A stretch of DNA of 64,000 nt from Lepeophtheirus salmonis (GCF_016086655.4 NC_052136.2:56846492-56910491), one strand, 5' to 3'; shown: positions 11,468 to 24,527, numbered from the stretch's first letter. The notes: generated by a model from the sequence alone, not told the origin. Numbers and translations: made by a program.

Positions 11468-14400
11468 CTGGAAATAAATAAAAGTTTGATAGTAAATGAG
11501 ATTGGTGTCACATATTTAATCAATTTATTTCTAAATACATGATATTTTTTCGCAAGATTTACAAAATTATATACTCGAAATATTTTATCTAATTTATAAA
11601 CTGATGCAACTATTCTATTTTTACTTTTTTCATAGCATTTATTCATTGAGTAACAGAGATTAAACCTTGAATGATCTAATATAAAGGGATGTAGAACTTG
11701 TTATATGATCTGTTTGATCTCAATGGGACCGATTATTATCAAAAAAATATATATATTGAGTGCAAATCTGCTACTACAACATAATAATAAACTAGAGAAT
11801 ATAATTATACTTTAAAATCTAGATATTTTATTAAATGAAATAAAATATCCTCGTACTATTCAATTTATTAAAAATTGACCACATAAAAAAATTCTAATTT
11901 TGCAATGGAATTAAAGTAAGTAATTTAAACAAAACAAATATATATTTATACACTAGGGAGTTTGACGGATCCAATTGCAAAACTCTGAAAATTAGAAGCA
12001 ATGAAAGATAAATTGAGGTGAACACGTTGTTTACTTAGTAATAGTTTGTTTACATAGCCTATAATAGTGGCGCCATCTTGTGGTTAAAATATGAATACAA
12101 AATACATAATATTATTTTGTTTATTATTAATAGTTTGCTCACTTTTTAGTTCATAAATTTATCTGAATACAGTCTTGCGGAGAAAAAAAGGTTTTAATTA
12201 TGGGGAAAAAACGCGCGTTAAGCTAATTTTTTCTTACAATGTTTTCCAATATTGTAGATACCATGATATTTTTACAGAAATAATTATATAAATGGATTTT
12301 TCTTTCTTTTTTTTAATCTTTTTTCACGCGACAGTTTTATGTTACTTAATTGAAAAACTCCCCCTGCCCTTTACAAATGCTCAAAATAAACCCCTGACCC
12401 ATGGGTTGACTAAAACTATGGCAGGGCCCCCCAGCAACATCTAACTAAGTTTGTAGGTCCCCTTCAAATAATACTAAATAAATTTTGAGGCCCTGCATTT
12501 CGGAATATATGTTCCTTGTTTTATGGTTTATATTAGATTTACCAGACGTGCAGGTTTTACTGCGACTCTCCCATTTAAAAATGCCGTACTACAAAATAAA
12601 TAATAATTTATTTATTTGCTAAATGATTAGTTATTTTTGAGCCCATGGGCTTGGTTTTCATTTTGAAGTATTTAGAGAGAGTTAAATACTTTATGAAGGT
12701 TTTTAATCTGTTTGGTGGCCCTACCATTGTACAAAATAAATTTTGGTGTATTCTGATTTTGTTATGAAATGACAGGGAAAATTTCCCCAAAGCAATTTTA
12801 AAAACTGGCAATTTATTTAGGGTAATTTTCTGTGCAGGGTTGTAATTATATACGGGCATACATAAAAGAATATAAACACTAGAACCAAGTATAAAAAGAT
12901 TGCATTTTGATCATTGTCAAATATTATTTATATCAAGCTATCCATCTATGAATAGATGTGCCTACTTAATTGATTACTTGCTTGCTCCAAAATTGGATTA
13001 TATGTACTTAAATATTTATGAAAGTAATACCATAATATATTCATCCATATATATGCATGATTAAATCTAGAAGAAGAGAACGTCACTCTTTCGTGATGTT
13101 CGAAATTCCAAGAATTGTTTCCATCTCTCTCTCTCTCTATAAAATATCCATGTATACTAGTATACATGGATAATTATTGTGTTATTCTAGCATTTCTAAG
13201 AAATCAAACTTTATTTCAAATGTATGTATGTGCAGCATTTGATATCATCTATATAATACACTCGACGTCGACAAAGGGTATTACTCCTTTTTTTTATTAT
13301 CCATGTTAAATATTATTAGAGTATCCAGGTAGATTCGCGCCGGCCCTATGATAAAATATTAAATATACCAACACACACATACACAAACGTATGCTTTCTA
13401 AACAAATTAAATTTATTTCGCAGTCACTTCGTCTGTCTTTGGATTGGCCGATGAAATCAACCTACTGCTAAAGCTACTTGTAACAACACTTATTAATAAT
13501 AAAGCAAGAGTAGTTTTGCTTTAGATGGATTAAGCAATGAATTGCAAAGGATAGGAGGAGTTAACAACGAACTGACTCATTTTACTTCACTTATGGCCCG
13601 CAATAATATCGCTATTATATAAAAATTGTTTGTTGTGATATAAATGTACATATTATTTACGCACATCAATATTGTAATATTGTATGAGATTACATAGTAT
13701 ATTTTAATTTTTCTTCTTATTTTCCAAGAAGGAGTTTCTTGAGCCACCTTTTACTTTTTTGTTTCTACGGATTGATAACTCCTTCCAAGAAAACGGAGGG
13801 GATTTCAAAGAATCCTTCTCTATTTTCCCTAGACAAAATGATCAAGACTTATATCTACATACTTGCACAACTAAATATTGCTCAAATGAAGTTCCATTCT
13901 CCCATATATCTTTTTTTTTGCAAATACTAAAAGCCTTGTACTTCAAAGAATCAACACCTCCTCCAAAACTGCCTTAGTGGTGAATATAAATGCAGTTAGT
14001 CCATGAAGGGAATTTTTTGATGCATCAATAGTCAAATGATGTAGCTTGAGATTATCAGAAAGAGACTGGTTTTGACCGAAATAAAGCTTCATTTCAATTC
14101 TGTCTTTCTATATCTCTCTTCTACCTCTTCTAATTCCCCATCCCTCTCTCTGTGTCTTTTCTTCTACCTTCACTCCTTCTTTAGATTCCCCTATATGTAA
14201 CCTCCAACGCAGGTACCCTCCGCTTGTATATTTACAAAATAAACTAATAACTTATATGGTAAGTAATTCTAGTCCCATAAAAGTGTTGATAATTTTTGGG
14301 CTAAGCTCCCCGCCACCTCCCAATGATGAAAGCTATCAACGTCTCTGGTCAGATGGTTTCAGCTGAAGGGAGGGAAAGGATATAATTGTACCTTCATCCT

Positions 14401-14565
14401 CCTTCTATCTCTCTTGCATTCTGCCAATGACCTACATGAATTGGGTGGAATCAAAGGGAATAAATCCGGACATTTTTTTCTATCACTGAATGGATATGGA
14501 TAATTCTCAATTGCAAATAATTTGCAAGATATTTAATCTATCGCTTTACTACATGTACATACGCA

Positions 14566-14600
14566 GTGTTTCTCAAATTGTGCCCCACAGCGCCATAATA
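14566..14600 (+). repeat. Possible hAT-type transposon terminus
   Basis: The stretch AGTGTTTCTCAAATTGTG followed by CCCCACAG resembles the CAGTGKTTCTCAA ends of hAT (Charlie/Tip100-like) non-autonomous elements. A similar end, AGTGCTTCTCAAACTTTTG, is at 62744. I could not identify the matching opposite end or an 8-bp target duplication. Confidence 0.3.
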
Positions 14601-14894
14601 CACCCCAAGAATAACCAATTGAACAGGGGAATGATGTTGATCTATAGACAAACAAGACCAAAATATTTTATCCTTCTTGGAACCCCTACTCCTTTTAGAG
14701 GGGGATTAAAAAAAGAGGTTACTGCCTTAGGCTGCACACTTTAGAGTAAAGAAATAGGGACACAGTACATTGTATATATTGGGAATAAAAGGGCCTCTTA
14801 TATTATATTTGCCTTAGGCCCAGGTTGCGGAGTTTGTAAATAAAATGACCAACTCCGACTCCAGTATTAGTAGTACTGAGTCAAGGAGTCTAGA

Positions 14895-15168
14895 TAATGA
14901 CAGGGGCGTCGTCCACAGGGGAGGATGGAGGGACTATAGCTCAATTCTATGAAAAAACAAAACAAAATCGCCCTCCCAAAATCAATGTCAGGATTTTTAA
15001 ATTTTTTTTAAAATTTTCCTTGAAAAAAAGGTCATTGAAGTATAAAAAAAAACATTTTAGGGACTTTTTTTCTTTAAAAAAAAAGGGTTATGGAGTGGGA
15101 AAAAATGTTTTTTTAAGGGTTCTTCTCTAAAAAAAAAAGGTCATTTGTGGTGGGAAAAAAAAATCTGC
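14895..15168 (+). repeat. GC-head plus A-rich tandem repeat (copy 2)
   Basis: A G-rich head (CAGGGGCGTCGTCCACAGG) is followed from about 15010 by three decayed tandem units of roughly 50-55 bp, each with an A-run followed by GGTCATTG / GGGTTATGGAG / GGTCATTTGTGG and then another A- or T-run. The head resembles that of the 9.6-kb copy. An open frame covers the region, but its Lys/Phe-rich product is an artefact of A/T runs. Confidence 0.5.
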
Positions 15169-16867
15169 AGATATATATATAGATGTAATTTGTAGATATA
15201 TGTAGTTATTCGTTATATCTAGTAAATAATTGTGCCATGTCTAAAGAAAATATTTGGACTATATGATATTTAACAAGATGATCAACAAATGATATTGATC
15301 AAAATACATCTATTGCTATTACATTCATAAGTATCTGAACATAATTATAATAAACGAGGAACAAGAATACAAATAACCTCTCAGAGTAATGCTACTCTCT
15401 ACTCTGATGACGTTGACTATTCACGAGACTAGGTTATGAACAATCATGGCTACCGGCTATGCTCTACCCAACATAATAATTTAGACTTAAAATATGTTGG
15501 GGATTGTGATTGTACAGACTATAGAGGACATTTGAAGTTTCTGAAGTAAACTTATCAATGAGTTAATATGTTTAATAAATTAATAGTACTTCATAACTCC
15601 AATTTATAGCCATTTAGCAAAACACTTTACGAATACTCAATGTAAGCCTTAGATTATAAATAAGTCTTATTTGTATAAATAATAATAATAATTTATGTTG
15701 TCAAACTGGGAGTCGGTACAAATTTTCTGACTCTGCAGCCCTGTTTAGGCCTATCTTATAGTAAAATTGGCTCTGGATGGATACAACGGAATATCTCATT
15801 AATGCATTCTGATAAAAAACAAGTTTAAGAAGCAATAAAATGAAACTAATTTTGGAGAAAGGCAGAACTGAATCCCTCCCTCGTCTTTCGGCAACATGTT
15901 TTTAATAACACTCATAACCCACAATTAATGCCATAGGATATGAATGTACATTAATACATTGTATTAACACCCCAGCCATTTTTCCAAGAATCCCACAATA
16001 AAAGGACTTAATATATCATACTAGATTTTTTAGTTATTATATATGTATACGCACACACATTAATTACAAATGAACATAGAGTTAGACCATACCTTGATAT
16101 AGGGTTGGGTGTTTAATTTGCATTTAAAATATGTGTACCCAGTGCCTTGCACAATAAAACCAATTAATTTTTTATTCATTTATTGTTTTTTTTTAGTTGT
16201 TTAATACCTGTTGTTACGCATATTATGTATCCAGGGGTAACTCCTTGGATAACAAATTCGATACACTTTTTTTCTAATGCATTTATAATATTATAAATAT
16301 ATTAGAACGTACCCTTATTATATATTTTTTTTATTTGCTTTATATAACTCTAGAATTGAGTCAAACTTATTGTTATAATAATTAAAAATATGTTCTTTCT
16401 TCAACCATAATGAAGATGCATACTTAAACTAACATGCAAATCATCTTCCTTCTTTTAATTCGAATTCAATATACGTTCTCCCTTTTTCCAAATGTACAAT
16501 AATTCATTTTTTGGATTTTTAACTTTCGAATCAACTTATTAGCAAAAAAACAAACGTAGCTTCCGGTTCCGTTAAATATGGTTTGATCAGATTGAAACAT
16601 GGGTACGTAACTCAGAATTATGAACAACTCTTATATATAAACAAAGTATATGTCTTCATTTTTGAAATAAATACCCTATTCGTTTTTATCAGTGGACATG
16701 CAACTATAATATTATATTATAGTAGATATTAGACATGGTTATTTTCAAGTAGTTATATGTACCTATTTGATTAAGTAAAAAGTTTTGATCATTTTTTGAT
16801 AGATTTCTGTAGTGAGATATATCTCATGATTAATACGTTGTATCAAAAAGAGCTTTAGGTATGTTAG

Positions 16868-17195
16868 AGTTTTGTGTGTTGGTGAAGCCAGTTGTGATAT
16901 ACGACGTTCCAAAATGGAAGTAAAAAAGAGAAAACGATACATTCTTAAGTATCACTTTGACACGGTGAAAAGGCAGAACAGGCAGCCAAAAAAATTTGTG
17001 CTTTTTATGGACCCAATACAGTACCGAATGCAACAGAAAACCGGCGGATACAACAATTCCGTGATGTAAATATGGACGTCGAAGATGTCCATAAAATAAT
17101 GTAAATCGTTGAGTTGGACCGGCATGTGAGCACTTATTTCATAGACAATTTTATTGTCAAAATAAAGAGAAAAAAAGCTCAGAACTATTTACTTC
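16868..17195 (+). pseudogene. N-terminal fragment of a mariner transposase
   Basis: From 16914 the frame reads MEVKKRKRYILKYHFD, the conserved start of one mariner lineage (K..RYIL.YHFDKGKNA.QAA). Shifting frames continue KKICAFYGPNTV-like, RIQQFRDVNMDVEDV and HKIMQIVELDRHVST-like segments, which are the second helix-turn-helix and the linker that follows. At least two frameshifts and two stops disrupt it. The catalytic domain is missing, so this is the DNA-binding end only. It belongs to a different lineage from the 28-kb element. Confidence 0.78.
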
Positions 17196-18089
17196 ACATA
17201 GGTAGGCACCAGGATTTCTCATTTTCCCAAAAAAATTTTTTTGTTAAAATAATATAATTTAAACTAGTCTTTACTAAATACATTTTCTCAATCCGACACG
17301 TAACTACAATTTACTGTATAGATATATATATGTGGTAAAAAAGGATTAAGGACGTATAAAATTGTTAATATAAATCCTACATTTAATCTAATGAATTATA
17401 TAAATTTAAATTAAGCATGTTATGAAATAATTAAATTGGGGATTTCCCTGGAATTTCCCCTTGGTGTCAAATCCCGATCAATCCCTAGAAAACGCGATCA
17501 TGGGAGAGATACCCTAGGCTTCTAGCTTAAAAAGTTTTTTTTTTTCATACTGTCTATTTATTCAACGTATATACTCGGATAAGCAAAAACCAAAGTCACA
17601 TACATATATCGCAAACTAGGTATTTTTTTCCTTACTGATGAAATCAGTTTGGTAGAAATGATGTCAAATTTAATAAGTTTTGAGTAGTCATGTTGATGTT
17701 TGAACAAATAAGGTACATATAGGAAAAGTTACGCATTGTCGGACGTTTCAAATTGTCGGACACTTAACGGTTAAGTCACAACAGTTCTTTAGTATTTCAA
17801 CTAAAGATATCAAAAGAGATTGTTATATAATCTTCACAAATTTCTAAATCTAAATAATTTCGAATCGATTGATAATATGCACCAAATAATGGACAAATTC
17901 ATATTATCGGGCAGTGTTTCAAATTGAATATAATAATAAATAGCTACCTAAATAGCCAAATAAACAACTAGATACTGAAGAGAAAATTATTCAAATTGCT
18001 GTTGATCAGGAAGAAGAAAGGAGGAAGAGACTTACAGTGCATTCAAATCCCCCACGCCTCATATCAATCATATATTTTTTATTAATAAC

Positions 18090-19425
18090 AGGGATCACGT
18101 TTATATCCGTGCATCCAACTCCGTCTCAGGAAAATAACGGATCCACTTTGGCAAGATAATGAAATTGATTCCATGGATACCTCCAATACATATGTTTGAA
18201 AGTTGAATCTCTCTCCCAAATATAACTAGCCAAGTTGAAGCATATTATAGAGTTTCTCAGAGTTCAAATCGGTTCAGTCCAACTTGTAAATTACCAACTT
18301 TCGTTTTGAAGGATAAATAATTGTTTTGGATCCTGTAACAGGTGTTCATACTAATATCATTAAGTCTAACTGGATTAACTCGACGATTCAACTTGAAGCA
18401 ATGTCAATGAATGGAGTTGAATCTTGAAGTCATTGGATGAATCCCTTTCATTGAGGGAAAGATGAGAAGACAGAAAAAGATTCTTTAGCCAATATTATGT
18501 TCCACCTCTCCCGATGGTTTATCAATCCATTAAGGCGATATATTCGACATAATTAACCAATTAAAAACTCAAATTAAGTCATTTACGAATTGTATATCAT
18601 AATATTAAATTAATTGATTAATAAAACTATAAATCAGACAATATGAAAACAATCTTTAATCATTGAATCAATGAGAAACTAAATTTAGCAATAACAGAGT
18701 GGCAAATTGTAATTTATTAGTTCCTTAACCCTGTAAGAGCTCAGCTTCGTTTTGTATTAAAAAAACATTATGTAGAGTTATCGAGGTTTGAGTTAGTCCA
18801 TTGACTACCTTGCTTATTAATAAATCGAACATGAATCCTCCAAGTTAGTGCATGAAGACTCTCTCAACAAAGAGGATAACTTGGATTTTGTAGAATGGTA
18901 ATGCAAAATGGCTATGCAGATAGTGATGTTGTAATTAATAATTAGTACTGATAAATGAAACCAAAGAATGTAAAAGACTATAACATCAACATCATCTATC
19001 GGAATATAAATGATAACACTTGATTGTTGAAGTAAATGAAGAATTTAGAGTTAAAGACAATTCCTCTTCATAATTGATCAATTAATTTTATCAGGATGAT
19101 AAAATTAATATACATTTTGATATGGAAGAGTCTGAATGAAATGTAGGATCGTATAGGAAATGAGGATTTAACTTTCTGGAGTTGACGATAGGAGTAAACA
19201 AGACACGAGAATTATAACACATCTTTGCAAAGTTGATTAATTCCCGAGGTTCCATGAGTTGAAGTGAAGCGACTTGGACTACGAAAGACTCCATAGATAC
19301 TTGGGTAAAGTTAGAGTACGAGTAGGGATTTAACCGTGAATCGGATATTGGTGGTATCCATGGAATACATGGGATCATATCGCAGAACTGGACCCGGGAC
19401 GGAGTTGGAAACACAGATATGCTCC
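18090..19425. repeat. Inverted-repeat pair flanking ~1.1 kb, with decayed coding-like arms
   Basis: The reverse complement of about 18095-18210 matches about 19330-19425: both contain GGTATCCATGGAATNCA and GACGGAGTTGGANNCAC in the same order, roughly 70% identical over 80-100 bp. In the frame that matches best, the left arm (plus) reads LIPWIPPIHMFES and the right arm (minus) reads CIPWIPPISDSRLNPYSYSN, so the arms look like two diverged copies of one coding sequence. The right arm contains a 107-codon minus-strand open frame (19091-19414) with no recognised domain. The identity of the element is unknown. Confidence 0.45.
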
Positions 19426-19654
19426 TTTATAAATTATATTAATTATTAATACGTCAAAAAGAGGAATCAGGATTCTTCTTTTTCTAATTTCTTCTTCTAA
19501 TTTATGTACCGTGTGTCTTTTCCTCCCTCTATTCGTTGTAATAAAATAATATGAGCTCCTTCATCTCAAGGATTGCCAAATAATCAAGGATTCCCCGGCG
19601 TACAAGAGTAGGTACGTTGTATTTGAATTTTATCCACGCAAGAGATAAATATTA

Positions 19655-19965
19655 TCCCCCAAAAAAAAAAAAAAAAAAAATCTCCAAAAAATTAAATTCT
19701 TAAATATTTTTCTAAAAAATTAACATTCTGTGCACAACAATGGATTTTTTAATTTTTTTTCCAAAATTTGATATTTGAAATTTCATTTTTGTATATTTTT
19801 TCCAAAAAAATAATTTTTTGTGAACAACAATATACTTTTGAAATTGTTCACAAAAAAATTAATATTTTATGGACAGCTGTGGATTTTTGAAATTTTTTTC
19901 AAAAAGTTCAATATTGGAATTTTTTTTTTTAGAAAATTTTATGTCTGAAATTTCATTTTTGATAT
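19655..19965 (+). repeat. A/T-rich degenerate repeat block (AGCTGTGGATTTTT units)
   Basis: A poly-A run is followed by several decayed units with TTTTGTGAACAACA and GGACAGCTGTGGATTTTTG, related to the units at 9.3 and 38.6 kb. No coding capacity. Confidence 0.5.
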
Positions 19966-21127
19966 ATTTTGTGAACCTTACTGTTTAATAAAGAATAGTC
20001 CTGTAATATGGAATAATGGTACGTAATTATATCATTACTATTCAATTTTGAGTCTTTTTTCCTCTAACTTTTTGAAAGAAAAGTTGAGAGTGCTTATTAT
20101 CTATGCTAGTGAATAATGAATTGGCGAAATGGATGGATAGAAAACACAATATATTGATAAGCAAAAAAAATTTGAAGGGGCCTGGTTTGGAATCGAAACT
20201 TTTAATATTTGTAATTGCATTGATTACATGGTATTAAGGAAGTATCTAAAAAACATGCAAATGGTGGAAGATGTTGGGGTATACAACGGATATTTTATGG
20301 GTGGAGTGTGATGCGCTGGAGAGTATAAGGTGGGAATATGGAAAACTCGGCTGGAAAAAAGAAATCTTACTCTTCATTGAAGCCATTATGAAAACTGACA
20401 TTTTCATGACGGTTTTATTAAATTGGTGCTCTTATTTATAACAGCAATGTTTAAGAGTCCTTCTTTGCTTTATGAATTCCAGTTTAAAAAAATATGATTG
20501 TATTAGATGCAAATATATACGTATCCAAGGTGATTATGTGACAGGGATTAAAGCATTTAATTTGGGTTTCCGTGGTTTTAGGGAGATGTGGATATCCTAT
20601 CAACTACCCTTAAGGCGTGTATTTAAAAAAAAAGAAAAAAAGTTTAAGTTGTCTGGAAGGAAGGACTGATGTTTCAAAATATATATTTTATGAAAAAATA
20701 AATCTAAAAAAGACCTTCAATTTTTGAGCTAAAAGAAAAGGAGGCTTATCAAGACCATTTATTTTGTCTTATAGCCCGCTCACGATGAAATCGGCCTGTG
20801 CAAAGGTGATCAAGAACTTTCAATAAAGAGATTTAATTAAATATTAGTTAGCAAAATAGTATTAAAAAATGACGAAAAACAATGCATTTAATTCCCAAGG
20901 GTTAATTAGAATAATTGTTATTCAGTCCATTTCATAATATGCATGCATGTAACTATAGTGTTTGCATGATGTCTCTTGCACGCATTGAAGATTTTTTGTG
21001 TGAGTCCTTTGTTGTGACAACAGCAATAATACATAGGTATAAATCAATGTATTTTTTTATAAATTAATATAAAGTTTACCTATGTTCTTTTGGCTATAAA
21101 TAGTCATGTCTGTATGGAACGTATTTT

Positions 21128-21153
21128 AGCTTCTCATGTTACCATGAGAAGCT
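21128..21153. repeat. Perfect small palindrome
   Basis: AGCTTCTCATG, four bases, then CATGAGAAGCT: an 11-bp perfect hairpin arm pair. Too small to assign as a microRNA precursor; no tandem context. Confidence 0.5.
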
Positions 21154-21429
21154 TTCTATATTTTGATATTTTTTTGTAAAAAAAATATTCTGTATACTTA
21201 TGTATATAAATATATCATTTGTTTGTTCCGTTTGACATGAATTTTAATAATATTATTAATTTGTCGAAATAGAGTATACTGGTGGTCCAATGCAATCTGA
21301 ACAATTTCTAACTAATAAAGGTTGAGTAATTGAAATTAATTCATATTTCGATATATAATAATTTGAAAAATTTTTAACAAAACAAACCAAACTCTCTGCC
21401 TTAATTAAAATGATCTTCAAAAGGACCGG

Positions 21430-21750
21430 CTGAGACGTCAGCAAGTCTTAAACGTTAAAGAGGAAGGAGTGGGGTTTCTGTCAAAAAGTTAAACTGGACT
21501 CAGAGGAGTTAAAGAAAACATCCCAGGCTTATCCCCACTAATGAGTACATACACAGCGGGTGCCAGGCCTTACGCCTCCACCTGGAAACCATAACTGCCA
21601 CTAATGGTGGCTACATTAATGATAAAGAGAGCTCAGCCACACATCCATTTATAGTAATAATTTTGTTGAAATTCTATAGTTAATTAATCAATTATGTCTT
21701 GTTAAATTTTAAAAGTCAAAGTGTTCAGATTTTAAGGGGCCACTCGGTAT
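21430..21750 (+). mobile_element. Internally deleted mariner-type element (copy 1)
   Basis: Plus strand: the head of a transposase reading frame (KLDSEELKKTSQA, from the helix-turn-helix region) is followed within about 40 nt by its extreme tail (CQALRLHLETITATNGGYIN), so the whole catalytic core is missing. The right end, GTTCAGATTTTAAGGGGCCA followed by CTCGGTAT, is the inverse of the termini of the 27, 48 and 63-kb copies. Its outer end lies about 105 bp from the splice donor of STAT exon 2. It cannot encode transposase; mobility would have needed a complete element. Confidence 0.75.
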
Positions 21751-21855
21751 TTGTATACATACTTGTACTAATTATGAATACACATACTTACAACAGAATG
21801 TACTAAAAAAGGAATTTTAGCAATTTTTTTTTTTTAAATAAGGCATTGAACTCAC

Positions 21856-22254
21856 TTTAATATTTTCTACGATTTGTTCAAATGTATTTTTGAGCAAAAA
21901 AATCAGAACTTTCCGAGGATTTGATTTCCAACTGATGAATAATAGATAAAACCAATCTTCGAGCATGCTCCTCATGCTGTGGATTCCCTACTTCTAAGTC
22001 CTCACGAAATGAAGACTCTATCCAAGAAGCCAAGTGATGCCTTGCCTCTAAAGGAAAGTGATCCCCATACACCGTTTGAAGTTGACGAAAGAGTTCCTCA
22101 GGTAGTCGTTGTATTTTAGACCAGAGACCACCAGGTGGAGTGACGGATGATGATACCCCTGAACCTCCAGAGTTGGGGCCAGATGATAAGGGAGAAGGTT
22201 GATGTGACGCGGGTGGTGGAGGAGGAACAGGCCCAGTCACCATAGGAGTAGAAT
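21856..22254 (-). CDS. STAT: STAT coding exon 2: Pro/Gly/Ser-rich leader and STAT N-domain, with 1-base frameshift
   Basis: This exon encodes the start of the STAT protein-interaction (N-terminal) domain, which mediates cooperative dimer-dimer contacts on DNA. Residues about 56-97 are low complexity (VPPPPPASHQPS, a Gly/Ser stretch). From residue 98 (LWSKIQRLPEELFRQLQ) the match to the STAT5 N-domain is clear, including YGDHFPLEARHHLASWIES, which parallels the STAT5 YGQHFPIEVRHYLAQWIES pattern. Acceptor TCTATTCCAG|AT and donor AAA|GTGAGT are both good. The exon is 399 nt, one more than the phase allows. The frame runs into TGA at 21878 unless one T of the seven-T run (A7 on the plus strand at 21896-21902) is absent; with six T it reads FLLKNTFEQIVENIK, matching the STAT5 FLLK helix and entering exon 3 in phase. 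This is either an assembly homopolymer error or a real disabling allele. Confidence 0.94.
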
Positions 22255-23565
22255 CTGGAATAGAGATGAGATACATAAGTTCATAATTAATCATCGTTGG
22301 TCTTTTTTTCTTAATGTACTTTTGGAGGTATTTAGTATTAGTGTACATAAGAAAATTTACAAAGGCTCCTAACAATAAAACACTTTCTTTGGAGGGGTAT
22401 TTTTTTTTTTTTTTTTTTGCAACGTCTCATCCTATTCAATTTTTTTTAAAGACCACCAAATACCATTAAATAGTTCTAAGAAAAAAGATAGATTTGAGTT
22501 GAATTTTTAATTTAAGCATGACTCGCCGAATATATGTATAAATATTTTTCGACAATGACCCAAATATTTGCATTATTTTTCAAACATATTTGAGCTGCAT
22601 TAAAAACTAAAAAAAAAAAAAAAAAAAAAAAAAGGAATAAAAAAACATTTGCATAACCTCACTGCAATTTTATAGCATTTGGAATAAAATATGGATATGA
22701 ATATTTTCTTCCATGTGTGTGCAAGTATTATACATATTTCCTTGGTGGAACCAAATACTAAGAAAGGTAAGGAGGACAAATAATTCCAAGAAATCCATGG
22801 GTCTAATAACAGCAAGAACGAGAGAGAGTTTACACCAAGGTAGAAAGATATTACTGTATTACATTATACTTATAATATATAAAATGAAGAGAAAATATAA
22901 AAGTAGACTAGACATGAACTCTTTCATTTATTGTTTTAAAGCAAACCAAACATGACTTCTTTTTTCATGCTTTTTCCGACTTTTTTTAACATTAATATTT
23001 GCAATTTGGCTGTGTGGTCAAAACTATTTAAATTCGCTTAGTAACAAGAGAACCCCTAACATTGCACAAAAACTATAATAGTTAGTTGTTGGCTTTCGTT
23101 CTGAAAATATTTGATCGATTTGAAACCGTTATTATTTTTGTTAGACTGAAATAATTCAGCCCTTTAAAAAAGTTAGACATGTATTACTCACATATATATA
23201 AATTTTTTTTTTTTAATTGGTCAAGATCAATTTTATGAACATCTACAGAATGACGTCATATGAGTCTTAAAGTGTTTCATGTTTCTACAATTCGTAGAAA
23301 TGGGATGGGAAGAAAATTGTTCTACAAAATAAGATAAAAAAAACGGGCTCCGAAATTACTCAATTTCGGTCGAAGGTCTGAGAGCGCGGTCTCCACGAAA
23401 ATATTGGTCAAACATCAATTAATACTAAACGAGGGAAAACATTGTTCTGGGAACAAGTTTCAAAATATGTGTTCACAAAATATACTCTATTTTTTTTAAA
23501 CTCTTAACTTAAACAGGGACATCTCTTGATACGAATTGAATTTGTGCAGTGAATATAGATTACAC

Positions 23566-23795
23566 AACATGATGGAACGACGATGCTCAATGGACAATAC
23601 CCCCGAGATAAATATTTTTTTCTGAACCTAGGTACGTCCCCAGGTTGTTCCTGGAGAAGGAAATTTACTTTATGTATATGGAATTTAAAGACGATTCCAA
23701 GATGAGATGGAGTAAATGTAATCCAACAATGTTTACAAATACCTAAATAGTGCATTTCCATCTGACCAATTAAAGGAATCAAAAAACAATAAGAC
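23566..23795 (+). repeat. tRNA-derived SINE (copy 2, near full length)
   Basis: The head ATGGAACGACGATGCTCAAT followed by GGACAATAC is an A-box-like start shared with the 50.28 and 55.23-kb copies. The middle has TATATGGAATTTAAAGAC, also seen at 50.35 kb. The tail GGAGTAAATGTAATCC ... TTCCATCTGACCAATTAAAG matches the tails at 46.52 and 55.73 kb and ends in an A-rich run. Total length is about 230 bp. The B box is decayed in this copy. Confidence 0.65.
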
Positions 23796-24527
23796 AAAAA
23801 AAACTTCTAAGAAAAAGCACTATTAGAAAATTTAAAACAAAAATAAAAATATTTGTGAAAGAGGTATAATAGTTGTTTTGTTTTTCTACCATGGTTCTCT
23901 TGACGAAAAATGATTAATGATTCAAAACATTATAATAATTTACGGAATTTATTGATCATCTCTTTTTTTTAAATGAGGTCAAACATAAAGAAGATCAAAT
24001 ATTATTTGCAAATTATTGTAAAATATTTTTTGTTACTTTCATTCATTTTATTTAAATGAAAGTAATCATGTTCTAATTACTTGAAGAAATACCTAATTCA
24101 ATTTAAGAAAATAATAGATAATTTTTTGAATGTTTAATCGATTGTAACATCAATAATGAAATAAAAATACCATATCATTCAACTGAACAAGGCGGCTAAA
24201 TTAAAGTTTTGGAAAAACATTAACCTGGTTATCTTTGTTAACTTTGTTCAGTCTCTAAAATTAGCAAATTAGAAAGCGGAGCTAGTTTGTTAAAAAATTT
24301 CCCTTTTTGGCATACTCAACTTATTCAAAGTGCTATTGAAATTTGTTTTTTTTTTTTGCAAAGTTCAAAACAAAATGAATTTGTTTATTGCTTATACTGT
24401 AATAACAGTTTTAATGATGGGAATTTTTTTTTTTACAGCCTACTGTTTTTCAAAAAATAGTTGTACATACAGGTTGAGGACTAAAAAATTAGAAAATTTT
24501 AAAAGCCGTTTTCACTTCTACATATTT

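Larger units (their letters stand above)
11468..21855 (-). other. STAT intron between coding exons 2 and 3 (10.4 kb)
   Basis: Bounded by GTGAGT (after 21856) and TTTCCAG (before 11467) on the minus strand. It contains a hAT-like end at 14.57 kb, a tandem A-rich repeat at 14.9-15.17 kb, a mariner fragment at 16.87-17.2 kb, an inverted pair at 18.1/19.4 kb, an A/T repeat at 19.65-19.96 kb and a deleted mariner element at 21.43-21.75 kb. A (TC)8 microsatellite sits at 13124-13139. The intervals 11.65-14.5 and 15.2-16.8 kb hold AT-rich DNA in which I see nothing. Confidence 0.75.

Noticed and set aside
14897..15130. 77-codon plus-strand frame
   Set aside because: Its Lys/Phe-rich product comes from the tandem A-rich repeat; not a gene.
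19091..19414. 107-codon minus-strand frame considered as a host exon
   Set aside because: Its end lies in an inverted-repeat arm and no consensus splice sites frame it; kept only as part of the repeat.
21128..21153. Hairpin considered as a microRNA precursor
   Set aside because: The 11-bp stem and 4-base loop are far too short for a precursor.
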